From: Meconema thalassinum
Taxonomy: Eukaryota > Arthropoda > Insecta > Orthoptera > Tettigoniidae
Assembly (NCBI GenBank): GCA_946902985.2
Contig: OX336396.1
Location: 237,414,297 to 237,478,296 of the forward strand
Direction of reading: 5' to 3'
DNA: 64,000 nt
The notes under the pieces were generated by a model, which saw only the letters and a list, made by a program, of their open reading frames with translations, was not told the DNA's origin and searched no databases. Within the stretch, counting starts at the first letter, position 1, and each line of letters begins with the position of its first letter. The translations under genes were made by a program, and so were the position numbers. Below are positions 41,480-51,368 of this stretch, in pieces.

Positions 41480-42740
41480 GAACTACAGTTGGCAGCCCTC
41501 GTGACTGAATATATTCTTAGTTCCATCTCTTAAGGTACAGAGTACAAAATTTGGTTGAAGTCCAATGGATAGCATGGACGTTACATGCAGTTAAACATTG
41601 GATCTAACAGCGCGCGTAAAATCATGTTGGCAACAATGACATACATGTATTGGTCAGAAATAATCTGAAATAGTGTGATCTATTGTTGTGTCAATTTTGA
41701 ATGTATTCCATTAGTTAGTATAGAAGTTACATGCATTTTAAAATTGGACCTATCAGCAGGCTTAGAATCATGTTGGCAGCACTGGCGTAGGCCTATATTA
41801 GTTACTCCAAATTAATCTTGAATGCCAGGTACTATTCGTGTGCAAAGTTTAGAGCTATTGGCTTGCATACTTTCTGATATATTGATATTAGGGTAACAAA
41901 AATAGAGACACTATTTATTAACAGTTGGCAGTCCTGGTTACTCTTAAGAATCGGCATAGTCATATCTGTTATGGTACACATAGCACACACGAAATTTGGT
42001 TGAAATCCAAATGATAGTATAGAAGTTACATGTATTTAAAGTTGGACCTCTCAGCAGGCTTAGAATCATATTGGTAGCACTGATGTATATAAGTTACTCC
42101 AAATTAATATAGAATGTCAGGTACTATACGTGCGCATAGTTTAAAGCTGTCGGCTTGTATACTTTCTGATATATGGGTACTTGGATAAAAAAAAAACAAT
42201 TAGAGCATTTATTAACAGTTGGCAGCCCTGGAGGCTCTTCAGAATACGCTCAGTCATATCTGTTTACGTACACATAGCAAATACGAAATTTGGTTGAATT
42301 CCAATTGATAGTGTAGAAGTTATGTGCATTTAAAAATTGGACCTATCAGCAGGCTTATAATCATTTTGGCAACACTGCCATGTATGGCCTCCTGGAAATT
42401 AAACTGCAATATTATTATCTATACGTGTGCCAATTTTGAAATAGCCCCCATTCATACCTTCCAAGATATCCAACATGGAGCTCAAATTTCAATTGCAATT
42501 TTTCAGCAGTTGGTAGCACTGACATCATTTTCAAATATGGCCGTGAGATATTCAGGTATAGATCTTTACTCCTACGAAATTTTGTTTCGATTGCTCCAGA
42601 CGTTTAGGAGTTGATAGGGGGGGGGGGGCGCACACACACACAGCCAGATAGACAGACAGACAGACATACAGACAGAAGGACAGACAGACAGACAGACACA
42701 CATTTGCCCGATCTCATAAGTCTACTTTTTTCTGGAAATA
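41480..42740 (-). mobile_element. Helentron-like relative with (GACA)n microsatellite
   Basis: Read on the minus strand: GTAGACTTATGAGATCGGGC, a (GTCT)n run (42640-42705), then CTAAACGTCTGGAGCAATCG, then degenerate units of about 300 bp with GTTGGCAGCCCTGG boxes. This is the same order as the 20550/36154/44550 family (TTATGAGATCACC, GT run, CTAAACGGCTGGAGCGATT, 300-bp units), at low identity. A second, diverged family with the same design. Confidence 0.55.
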
Positions 42741-42872
42741 ACAATAATACCTTGTAGAGAATAATTTTGTACAGGCTGAATAAAAGGGGAATGTTCGACC
42801 ACTGCCCTGAATCTCAAGAAATGATTATCATCAGGAATAATTTGATGTTGTAAATTATCCAAATGATAAACT

Positions 42873-43500
42873 TTAAACATCGGAAACGTACATATCTGAC
42901 ACCAAAAAAAAATTCACATGATTGAAAAGGGCATCACTCGTGTCAGTCCAATTTCTGAATTCATAAGTATGTGAGGATTTTGTATCCTCGGTGTCTAGAT
43001 CATTTTCATCTCTATTTTGTGTTACCTCATTTGTTTTAGCATATAAATTTATGTAGCATTCTTGGCACATAGTTTTATGCTCAAACATATGGGCCCACAG
43101 ACTTGAATCTTCTGAGTGATACCTTTCTGTATTGAAATAATTTGTAACACATGTTAATTTATCTTCCTTTAAATTACTTGGAAAAAAGAGATATCATGGT
43201 CCCATTTTATAGTACCGGTACGTTTGATAAACTTTTAGTGGTGTAGTGTCCACTATAATGAGTCTAGTTATATTATCTTTTGTTATTGAGAAGTCACTCT
43301 GAACTTTAGAGTCTGTTCTACATAGCTCTGTGACTTTAGATTCTGAATATGAACGTTCGTATGGTTTTAAAGATGAAGTGTTCATCCATACAGGAAGTGG
43401 TCGAAACATACCTCTTTCATTTTTGGAAGCCACAGTGAAGTTCTCAAAGCAGAATGGAGAGTCCTGGTAGGCAACTGTACTGAGCTAGGGAAATACGAGC
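42873..43500 (-). pseudogene. Unidentified protein fragment with one in-frame stop
   Basis: Frames 43194-43433 and 42873-43088 are the same frame, separated by a TGA after KVYQTYRYYKMGP. The reading before 43433 stays open in frame to about 43500. Visible segments are FRPLPVWMNTSSLKPYERSY, SLWAHMFEHKTMCQECY and EFRNWTDTSDALFNHVNFF. Amino-acid usage looks like real protein. C-x2-C is the only motif. I recognise no family; position inside the long-arm element suggests a transposon origin. Confidence 0.45.
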
Positions 43501-43613
43501 TGTTTTATACCCGGCGATTAATGACCCTTAGAGACATAGCCACGAACTTTGGAGTCTATCGCTTTCAAATCGTGTCGTAACTGTTTACGTTTCTCGCCAG
43601 CAATCACCAAGGG

Positions 43614-43780
43614 CAAGCAGCATCAGCATCAGGCGCTACGCGCCACTCCTTCGGTGTGTATGCATACGCTTCGCGCACTTCGTATGCACACACTTCGGCG
43701 TTTATGCATGCGCTTCGCGCACTTCGTATGCACACACTTCGTACGCCCAAGGCGTGGCGTGTAGCGCCTGATGCTGCTTT
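43614..43780. repeat. CpG-rich stem-loop with internal 43-bp direct repeat
   Basis: The arms CAGGCGCTACGCGCCACTCC (left) and GGCGTGGCGTGTAGCGCCTG (right) pair, extended by GCAGCAT/ATGCTGC. The loop holds two copies of a 43-bp unit with GCTTCGCGCACTTCGTATGC and ACACACTTCG. Strikingly CpG-rich against AT-rich flanks. Confidence 0.75.
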
Positions 43781-44057
43781 TTGCAAAATGTGAAAAGTAG
43801 GCTAATTAGATGAGATTGTTGTCCATTCTTTCACCAGAAGATGTCAGGTGTTTGTTACAAGAGAGGGAGGACATTTTCAGCATCGACTATCAGCACTGTA
43901 AGTACACATTATTGAACATGTTTGGCAAAAGTGTAAAAAAGTGCGCGCCACCACCGGCTGAACCGTGTACGCGCTCGCGATCTGCGCCAGTCAAAGTCGG
44001 CTTAGCTTGCCGTGTTTATCGGCGCAAAAATACAATGACCCTGTATATGCTACACCC

Positions 44058-44190
44058 TAGTACAGACATCACAATAATACTAGTTATCAGACAAAAATCC
44101 ACATGAGAGACTGAATTGAGTTGTTGTTTCACTTGAGGGGTTCAAGCGTCGTAGTCATTCAGCGTCATGTACTTGTGTGTGTGTATTGCT
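44058..44190 (+). repeat. SINE G/E2-type tail debris
   Basis: CTAGTACAGACATCACAATAA and TAGTTATCAGACAAAAATCC resemble the E2/G tail, followed by an inverted copy of the GCGTCGTAGTCATTCAGCG-type tail end. Fragmentary. Confidence 0.45.
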
Positions 44191-44430
44191 ATGAGTACAC
44201 TAACGATTATGGTAATAATAATAATAATATTCAACTGCCTTTGGGAGAAAAGGTCAACGACTGGCTGAAAATCATCAGATAAAGAAAGATTTAGAAAGAA
44301 ATAATATAAGAGATGTAGACTCTGTGGACAGAGAGACTTTTCGAAAGAAGGTGTTTAGTATGGAAGGATTCCAGGGAAGAGTGGAAAGAAAACCTGGGGC
44401 GAAGTGGTCTGAGGACAGAAAGAAGATGAT

Positions 44431-44530
44431 AATTCTTCTTTTAAGGGGCCTAACATCTAGATTATCGGTCCCTAATTGTCTGAGTGGTAGCGAAAATGAC
44501 GATGAAATGGAAACCATAACGAAAACGAAG
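44431..44530 (+). repeat. Short dispersed repeat N, copy 2
   Basis: Matches 31714-31800 (CTTTTAAGGGGCCTAACATC, TATCGGTCCCTAATTG) and continues matching in the right flank. Confidence 0.5.
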
Positions 44531-46495
44531 GTAGATTGAAAATACTTACAACAAGTAGTTCCGTGAAGAACTATACAGCCTATTTTCATATATCCTGCTC
44601 ATGTTAATTGCATCTATCAACATACAAAATTTCAGTTTAATTGCTGTAACGGATTCGTAGATATTGAGAACCGTCTAAATATTTCAGATGGTCGCCAGGT
44701 TGGATTTTTATTTTTGTACTATTACATTAAGATTATTGTGTACGTGTGGTATTCAAACTTCAATCGCATGATTAGAACACAAGAAGTAAAAACGAGATTT
44801 TAAAATTACGCACACCAGCCATCTTGTGATTATGCAAACAATTGAAATAAATTAGATGCCAGTGGATCAACATTTGTATAAGCATTTAACGTGCAACGTT
44901 TCACGGCACTCGGATAGTTAATTCGCGAGAAACGTCCATTTAAATATTTATACTTCGCGTCGCCGCCATGTTGGATTTGTGCTCACCAGGTTACTGAAAG
45001 TCCAATAGGTGAACATATGTTCATAGTCTCTATGAACAAAAAAAAATTTCAGTTTGGTTGCTGTAAAAGATTCATAGATATTGAGAACCGTCTAAATATT
45101 TCGGAAACTCGCCATTTAGGATTGTTATATGTATAGGCCATAGAGTTATGTACCATTCAAGGACAATTATTGCCTAGGTTCATTATTCAAACTTTCACTT
45201 CGATCGCATGCTTACGACACAAGAAATAAAAACTTAATTTTAAAATTTCGCACAGCCGCCATTTTGAGGTTATGTAAACAATTGAATTAAATTAGATGGC
45301 AGTGCATTACAATCTGCAAAATCATTTACTGTACCTCATTTCACTGCGCTCAAAGAGTTAAACCACGAGAAAAGTCTATTAAAATATTTCAAATTCGCTT
45401 GGTCGCCATGTTCGTTTCATACTTCACAGGTTTATGAAATATACATATGTAAACTTGTATCAGTACCCTTTATCACCGTACAAAATTGCAGGCTGATATC
45501 TGTAATAGTTTCGGAGATATAGAATGTCAGTGAAATATTTCGCACAGCCGCCATTTTGAGGTTATGTAAACAATTGAACTAAATTAGACTCCAGTGCATT
45601 ACAATGTGTACAAACAATTGCTGTACCAAGTTTCATTACGTTTGGATAGTAAAATCGCGAGAAAAGTCTATTTAAATGTCTCAACTTCGCTTGGCCGCCA
45701 TGTTGGTTTTGTAGTCACCAGGTTTTTGAAAGTGTCATAGGTGAACTTCTAGTAGTGCCCTTTATCACCGTACACAATTTCTGGTCGATATCGGTAATAG
45801 TTTCGGAGATATTGAATGCTAGTGAAATATTTCGCACAGCCGCCATGTTGGATTGGTGAGACGTAACAAAATTTGAAGGGCATGGTCGATGTCGCCGGGA
45901 ATAGCGCTATGAACTTACCGAGTTTCATTGAAATCGCTCCAGCCGTTTAGATTTTATTAGACACACACACACACACACCCCACACACGCACACACACACA
46001 CACACGGACAAAAGGTGATCTCATAAGCCTATTTTTTCAAAATTGAAAATAGGCTAAAAATGGAACTTAGATTGAAAAGACTCCAAAAAAAAGTAGAGTG
46101 GAAATACTTACCAAAGGTAATTTAGATGGAAATTACTCACAAAAGCTATTTAGATTGAAAAGTACGCACAAAATGTAGCTTAGGTTCAAAATACTTACAA
46201 AATGCAATTTAGATTCAAAATACTTACAAAATGCACTTAAAATTGAAAATACACAATGCAATTTAGATGGAAAATGCCCTACCAGATTCAAAATACTCAC
46301 AAAATGCAATTGAAATTGAAAATACTTACAAAATGTAATTTAGATTCAAAATACTCACAATATGCCGGCCCGCAATTCAAAATACTGTGCTTAAAAATGC
46401 AATATAGATCGAAAATAGTTACAAAATGCAATGCAGATTGAAAAAGGGAATTTGGATGGAAAAAGACGTATCAAATGTAATTTAGATACACGGGG
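44531..46495. repeat. Minisatellite of about 30 bp, split by a Helentron-like insertion
   Basis: Degenerate unit TTTAGATTCAAAATACTTACAAAATGCAA. One unit (TAGATTGAAAATACTTAC, 44532-44549) lies left of the insertion at 44550-46055; about 13 units lie to the right (46056-46495). Removing the insertion joins them into one array. Confidence 0.8.
44550..46055 (-). mobile_element. Helentron-like non-autonomous element, copy 3
   Basis: Full-length inverted copy: AACAAGTAGTTCCGTGAAG at the left (3' end hairpin) and ATTGAAAATAGGCT at the right (5' end), with a CA run at 45960-46010. It sits inside a minisatellite with no TSD and a T run at its 5' side (A run on +). Confidence 0.8.
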
Positions 46496-46544
46496 AGCCA
46501 ATTTTCAAACAGTGCGGGAATCTTAAAGAGAAAAGGAAATATAA

Positions 46545-46830
46545 TGAAAAGAAAAAGAAGGCTGATTCCTCGAAGAATGAGCGATCAGGAAAGATGAGAG
46601 AAGGGCCAATTGAGGCGGGAAAGAAAGAGACTCCCTATGCCTTGGATACCCTAATACCGTCGGGGTCGGAAAAGAAGAAGAGTTGACCAAGAGAGGTGGA
46701 CAGGAAAGAAGACGGAGAGGACCCGGCACAAGTAAGTGGAAGCAATGCCGGGCTCAGCTGGAGTCCTGTGGTCGCCAACCCACGTCCCACTAGATGTGAG
46801 ACCCTGGGGGTAGGACAGAAAGAAGCAGCA
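46545..46830. repeat. Dispersed repeat J, copy 2
   Basis: Collinear with 32170-32440 (GGCTGA-CCTCG, CCCTAATACCGTCGGGGTCG, GTCGCCAACCCACGTCCCAC). Confidence 0.7.
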
Positions 46831-46974
46831 CAGTCTAGGAATGAAGAAATACTGTATTGGGAAGAGAGAAAACAACAAATAGTAAAGAATTGGAATGGGC
46901 ACGTGGACCATAGCAGGCCTCTTCGGAAAGAGAAAGTACTCGTATAATAACAACATTAATAATACAGGGATGCC

Positions 46975-47430
46975 AAAATAAAACACTAGAACACCGTGGT
47001 GAAAACAAAATGTCTGTATGCCAGTGAATGCCTGTCCATGAACTAAAAGCTGGAGAAGCGAGAGGTCTCGGAACGAAGAATCCTCAAGAAAATGATGGGA
47101 ACTGTTCTCACTGATAGCAGATGGAAACTTCGGAGCAACAAAGAAGTCTACCAGAAGCAGGAAAGAATCTCGGAGACCATGAAGAAGAGAAGATTGGCGT
47201 TCCTGGGACATCTGAACAGAATGAACGTCGAAATACTAACTAAACAGATATTTGGTTACTTCTGGAGAAAAAATACCACTACAGCATGGATTAAGGAAAA
47301 GAAGAAAGATATGGAAAGATTCAACACCTCAGAGGTCCAATTTTTAAACAGAAATACATTTAGGAACACAGTGAAAAATTTGGAAGGGCTTCCAGCTGCA
47401 GAAATAACTAAGAAGACCGGAAGAGCCTGA
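46975..47430 (+). pseudogene. LINE ORF2 C-terminal fragment
   Basis: Frame 47092-47430 carries MGTVLTDSRWKLRSNKEVYQ, ERISETMKKRRLAFLGHLNR and FGYFWRKN. ILKKM precedes it in the same style. LR-x3-E-x-Y, followed by R-R-L-x-(F/W)-L-G-H-x-x-R-M, is the usual post-RT pattern of insect non-LTR retrotransposons. The upstream RT is missing. Confidence 0.7.
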
Positions 47431-47554
47431 CAGAAGAACAACGGTAGCGAACTCATGAAGGAGGACTGGACACAGAGAAAACTCCGCACGAGGAAAAATA
47501 AATGAAGTTGTAGCATGATCCTAAGTGGTCAATTCACTTGCATATAATAGTAAT

Positions 47555-48306
47555 TATTATTATTCCCCACGACGAACTACCTAATGTTTATCAAGGATGC
47601 CCAACATTGGGCACTGTTCAGCATATTATTTCAGGTTGTCGCCATTTCGCAGGGACAGAATATAGGAAGAGACATGATGTTGTTGCCATGATAGTACCGG
47701 GACATCAAGAACTGGCTATACACCTTCAACAACTAAGTCAAGAGAAAGTGCCGTACTATAAATATGCCCTTAAAAGTGTACTGGAAAATGGCAACTTTAC
47801 CTTGTACTGGGATCGTACTGTATTGACAGACCAGTCAGCCGTGCACAACAGACCCGATCTTGTTCTTGTTGACAAATGCATAAAGCACACCATCTTCACA
47901 AATGTGGCAATCTCAAACAGTGGAAAATTCTATTAAAACATGTTGAAAAGCTGTCAAAGTAAGCCTATAAAGAGCTTTCAGAACTGATCAGGAAACAATG
48001 GCACATGGCACAAGTCTGGACAGTTCCTATAATCAGCACTGGCATGATTCCGAACAACCTAAAGGAATCTCTCACTGAGTTGAAATTAGATCCAGACCTT
48101 TTTAAGATCATGCAGAAGACAGTCATACATTCAACGTGTCGCATAGTAAGGCTGTTCTTGGCTAATTAAGCCTGAAGGAGTGAGGGAAAAGTGTAAATCC
48201 ACTACGGAATGCAGTCACCGGCAATTTGCTCCTTATGATGTATATCTGAGATTGTAAATGTTTTCTTTCCAAGAAATATGCTGAGAATGTGTAAGCGCAT
48301 GCGCAA
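47555..48306 (+). pseudogene. RLE-type LINE 3' end, copy 1 (endonuclease region)
   Basis: Frame to 47936: TLGTVQHIISGCRHFAGTEY, KRHDVVA, YYKYALKSVLENGNFTLYWD, RPDLVLVDKCIKHTIFTNVA. Cys/His residues followed by RPD-x(4)-DK suggest a PD-(D/E)XK restriction-like endonuclease, as at the C-terminus of R2/NeSL/Dong-type elements. The reading goes on in other frames (VWTVPIISTGMIPNNLKESL, MQKTVIHSTCRIVR). It ends next to an AAT microsatellite used as the 3' tail. Confidence 0.75.
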
Positions 48307-48307
48307 A

Positions 48308-48352
<45 letters not shown>
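48307..48352. repeat. (AAT)n tail of the LINE
   Basis: About 15 AAT units directly after the LINE 3' end. LINE copy 3 ends in the same way at 58547. Confidence 0.9.
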
Positions 48353-48354
<2 letters not shown>

Positions 48355-48933
48355 AAATAACACAGCTTGGTGAATTTGGAATTGAGCGTACCTACAGAAA
48401 GTGAAATATTCAAGATTAGGCAAGTTTCATTTCTCTGAATAGAAACGTCATGGAACCATGAAAAGTTCGATTTATTCACAATTTCGAAATGATAACGTTG
48501 CAACTAACCAAATTTGACTCTACTACTAATAATAAATAATAATAATTACCAACAGGATCTCACTGAAAAGCTAGAAACTGTGAAATAAGGGAAGCAGATA
48601 TTAAGATGCACCTTGAATGGCAGAACAGGTGGATTCACAGCAAACGCTATCATATACCCAATTCCCCAGAAACTGGCAAACAAGTAACACCTAGTTAACT
48701 AAAATTGCCCTACATCTCGAAACAGAAGGATTTATGATGGCCATTCAGGACCCGAAACTTCAGAAGGTACTTCATCAAAGACAAAACATCAACACATTTT
48801 TTTTTTCTGGCCGAATGTGCCGAAACAAAACTGGAACCATCGATCACATACTGAAAGCATGCCCTGTACTTGCGCAAAGGGACTACATACGCTGACATGA
48901 CAATGAAGCCGAGATCATCAATCAAGAACTATA

Positions 48934-49784
48934 AGGTGCGTTCAAAAAGTAACGAGCTGGAGGCTGGAATGCGCAAACCGGTGACTATATAGGCTAATCG
49001 TGGCGTGTGTAGCGAGGTGTGGTTCCGACCAGAGCGTGGAAGGTCACAGCCCGTCGCTAGAGGGCACAAGTGCACGTCACGTGACGATAAAAAGCGAGCA
49101 GCAGCATGCATCAATCGTCCAACGCTGCCAGTCGCATTGCAAACAGTGACATGGAGGCGTCAACCGAAGAGCAAAGAGGTGTTGTTCGGTTTCTGACAGC
49201 GGAAGGAGTAGGGGGAACGGACATTCATCGCCGAATGTCACAAGTGTACGGCGAACACTGCATGTCACTTGCAAGGGCCAATGCGTGCCACAAGCGCTTC
49301 AGGGAAGGACGGGTGTCGTTAGCCGATGATGCCCGGTCTGGGGCACCCCCTGCATTACCAACGACAACGTCCAGCTGGTTGATGCACTCATTACCCAGGA
49401 CCGCCGAGTGACAGTGAACGCCATGGTCACTCCACGACAATGCACGACCTCATACGGCCAACACAGTCGCGGCACTCCTGCAGAAATTCAAATGGGAGAT
49501 TCTCAGCTATCCTCCATACAGTTCAGACCTCTCTCCCTGTGATTGCGCCATGTTTGGTCCCCTGAAAAGGGCTCTGCGGGGCCAATGATTCACCTCGGAC
49601 GCCGACGTCCAGCTGTACGTGCGGAACTAGTTCACATCGCAGCCCAGGGAATTTTATGTGACAGCCATTCACCGCCTCGTTTCACAGTGGGACAAGTGCC
49701 TCAACAGCCAGGCCCAATACTTCTAACATACAGGTACTGGTTTCTGTAATTATGCCTCCGGCTCGTTACTTTTTGAACGCACCT
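48934..49784 (+). mobile_element. Internally deleted mariner element
   Basis: 24-bp perfect TIRs (AGGTGCGTTCAAAAAGTAAC start) flanked by TA (48932-48933, 49785-49786). Left part: transposase N-terminus, frame 49106-49411, with STEEQRGVVRFLTAEGVGGT and the helix-turn-helix. Right part from about 49430: HDNARPHTANTV, YPPYSSDLSPCDCAMF (DD34D third Asp) and the C-terminus LVSQWDKCLN with stops. The middle of the gene, including the first catalytic Asp, is deleted at about 49424. Non-autonomous. Confidence 0.9.
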
Positions 49785-49800
49785 TATATTCAAGGAGTGT

Positions 49801-49860
49801 TAGTTAGTTAGTTAGTTATTGTTGTTTTAAGGGGTGGAACTACGAGGTCATCTGCCCCTA
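49801..49860 (-). mobile_element. SINE tail-only insertion (60 bp)
   Basis: Minus strand: TTAGGGGCAGATGACCTCGT, AGTTCCACCCCTTAAAACAA, then (TAAC)n. Perfect 13-bp TSD ATTCAAGGAGTGT (49788-49800 and 49861-49873). Same tail as 30215-30257 and 30565-30625. Confidence 0.88.
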
Positions 49861-50085
49861 ATTCAAGGAGTGTCTGGTACCAATAGATGCAGAGCCATAC
49901 TTCAGACTTCAGCCATAAACGGTAGAGGAAAATTACACATTTAAAATACATTGGAATACCTCTGTCATAAGCTCATAACCAACAAGACAATAACTGGCAA
50001 TAAACTGGACCTCGTTGTCACAGATAAAGTGCATAAGAAAACATGGCTCGCAGCCATCACACTACCGAACTCCCACATCAGAACT

Positions 50086-50805
50086 GTTGTTTTCTGAGTC
50101 TTCAGTTTTTTTTGACAGGCTTGATGCAGCCCTCCATGGCTCCCTGTCCTGAGCTAATCGTGTTATCTCTACATAGCTACCACACCTGACATTCGAGGCA
50201 ATCTATTTGCTACTCAGGCGGCTTCGGTGGCGTAGTTGGTAGCATGCTGAGCTTCTATGCCTAAGATCGCGGGTTCAAACCCGACCAAAGTCGTTGGATT
50301 TTTAAGAGCATTAAAATCCCTCAGTATGCCTTCCTTCGGAGGGGAAGTAAAGCCAGCAGGCCCATGTCATATATATTTTTATGGCATGTAAAAGAACCTT
50401 CCGCTAACTACAATTGTGTGAAGCTAAATTTGTAGGTTAGATTCGATTAACGCTCTATTAGTTCCAGCGTTCGTTACCAGGGGGTTGCGGTGGCATCTAA
50501 AAGCCAAGTTCACAGCTAGGTGTCGTTGACGGTAACATTTGATAGCAAAAGTAGGAACTACTTGAAATTGATCGTCTGTAGTCCTTACATGAATTACAGG
50601 TAACACAAACTAATACAGCCATCACAATTAACACCGGTTATTCTATAGGTACACACACCCAAAGTACACGGGTCTACATGACCGCGTTGTCACAGCTCCT
50701 AAACTGAGGTATCAACCAACCATTTGCTACTCTATCCACCCATCTGATCTCCATTATTCTCCTGTAACACCACATTTCAAATGCTTCTATTCTCCTCCTT
50801 TCTGC
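50086..50805 (-). mobile_element. 5'-truncated LINE fragment inserted in the RLE LINE
   Basis: The minus strand reads RRIEAFEMWCYRRIMEIRWV, DRVANRL, and later LAQDREPWRAASSLSKKTE, typical post-RT sequence of a different LINE. Flanks ATATCAGAACT (50806-50816) and ACATCAGAACT (50075-50085) look like an 11-bp TSD with one mismatch. It contains SINE E2 at 50216-50721. Confidence 0.7.
50216..50721 (+). mobile_element. SINE E2, full length
   Basis: Head GGCGGCTTCGGTGGCGTAG, box B GGGTTCAAACCCG, E2 tail to ATCAACCAACC. Perfect 11-bp TSD ATTTGCTACTC (50205-50215 and 50722-50732). Confidence 0.93.
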
Positions 50806-51016
50806 ATATCAGAACTAAGTTCCACGAAAAATGCAGCAAATATATATGGAGTTGCAACAGAAATCAAACGCATTTGGATACAACAAACAGTCACTGTCAA
50901 CCCAATTGTAATCTCAGCTACAGGAGCAATCCAAAACAACTGTCTACCATTGAACATCTACCAGAAAATACAGAAGGCAGTAATACTGAACTGCTGTCCT
51001 ATAATTCTTGAATACT

Positions 51017-51368
51017 GATTGAATACCAGCAAAGCTTCTCGTGTAAGTCCATCGAAATGTTGCCGAAGACCAGAGGAACTGTATATTTCCAGACTTAACG
51101 GTACTTATGAAGGCATTCTTAAATTAGCACTCTTTAAGTTGAAAATCTTTATTGTATTTATTTATTTATTTATTTATTTTATGTCTTCAGTAGTGGCGAA
51201 GTTAGTGCCCAAGGCCCTCTCTTACACTCAACCACGTACTATGGTACCAGTACATACAAGACAATTTTGAAAATACAAGAAATAATTATGATGATAAACA
51301 AGGAGTAAATTAATTATACCTATACTAATATTAATGAAAAAGGCACATGAGTAATGATAATAATAATT
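51017..51368. other. LINE 3' flank / AT-rich
   Basis: Contains an (ATTT)n run at about 51157-51180. Nothing else identified. Confidence 0.35.

Larger units (their letters stand above)
40595..44043. mobile_element. 3.45-kb element with inverted arms of about 240 bp
   Basis: The arms 40595-40838 and 43803-44043 are inverted copies, closely similar along their length, starting at CAGGG(C/T)CATT and flanked by TA on both sides (40593-40594 and 44044-44045). Each arm holds a frame beginning MRLLSILS that runs outward. The interior contains a foldback, a microsatellite-bearing repeat, an unknown broken frame and a CpG-rich stem-loop. This could be a foldback-type element or two solo copies in inverted orientation; the TA flanks favour one element. 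Confidence 0.55.
48600..51016 (+). mobile_element. RLE-type LINE 3' region, copy 2, interrupted four times
   Basis: Host pieces: 48600-48933 (IDHILKACPVLAQRDYIR, HDNEAEIINQEL), 49861-50085 (KLDLVVTDKVHKKTWLAAIT, LPNSHI) and 50806-51016 (VATEIKRIWIQQTVTVNPIV, ISATGAIQNNC, QKAVILNCCPIILEY then stop). They are collinear with copies 1 and 3. Interruptions are a mariner (48934-49784), a tail-only SINE (49801-49860) and a LINE fragment (50086-50805) holding a SINE E2. Confidence 0.75.

Noticed and set aside
43640..43760. CRISPR or short-spaced regulatory array in the TATGC/CTTCG region
   Set aside because: Only two 43-bp direct repeats within the loop of an inverted repeat; better explained as a duplicated loop of a stem-loop.
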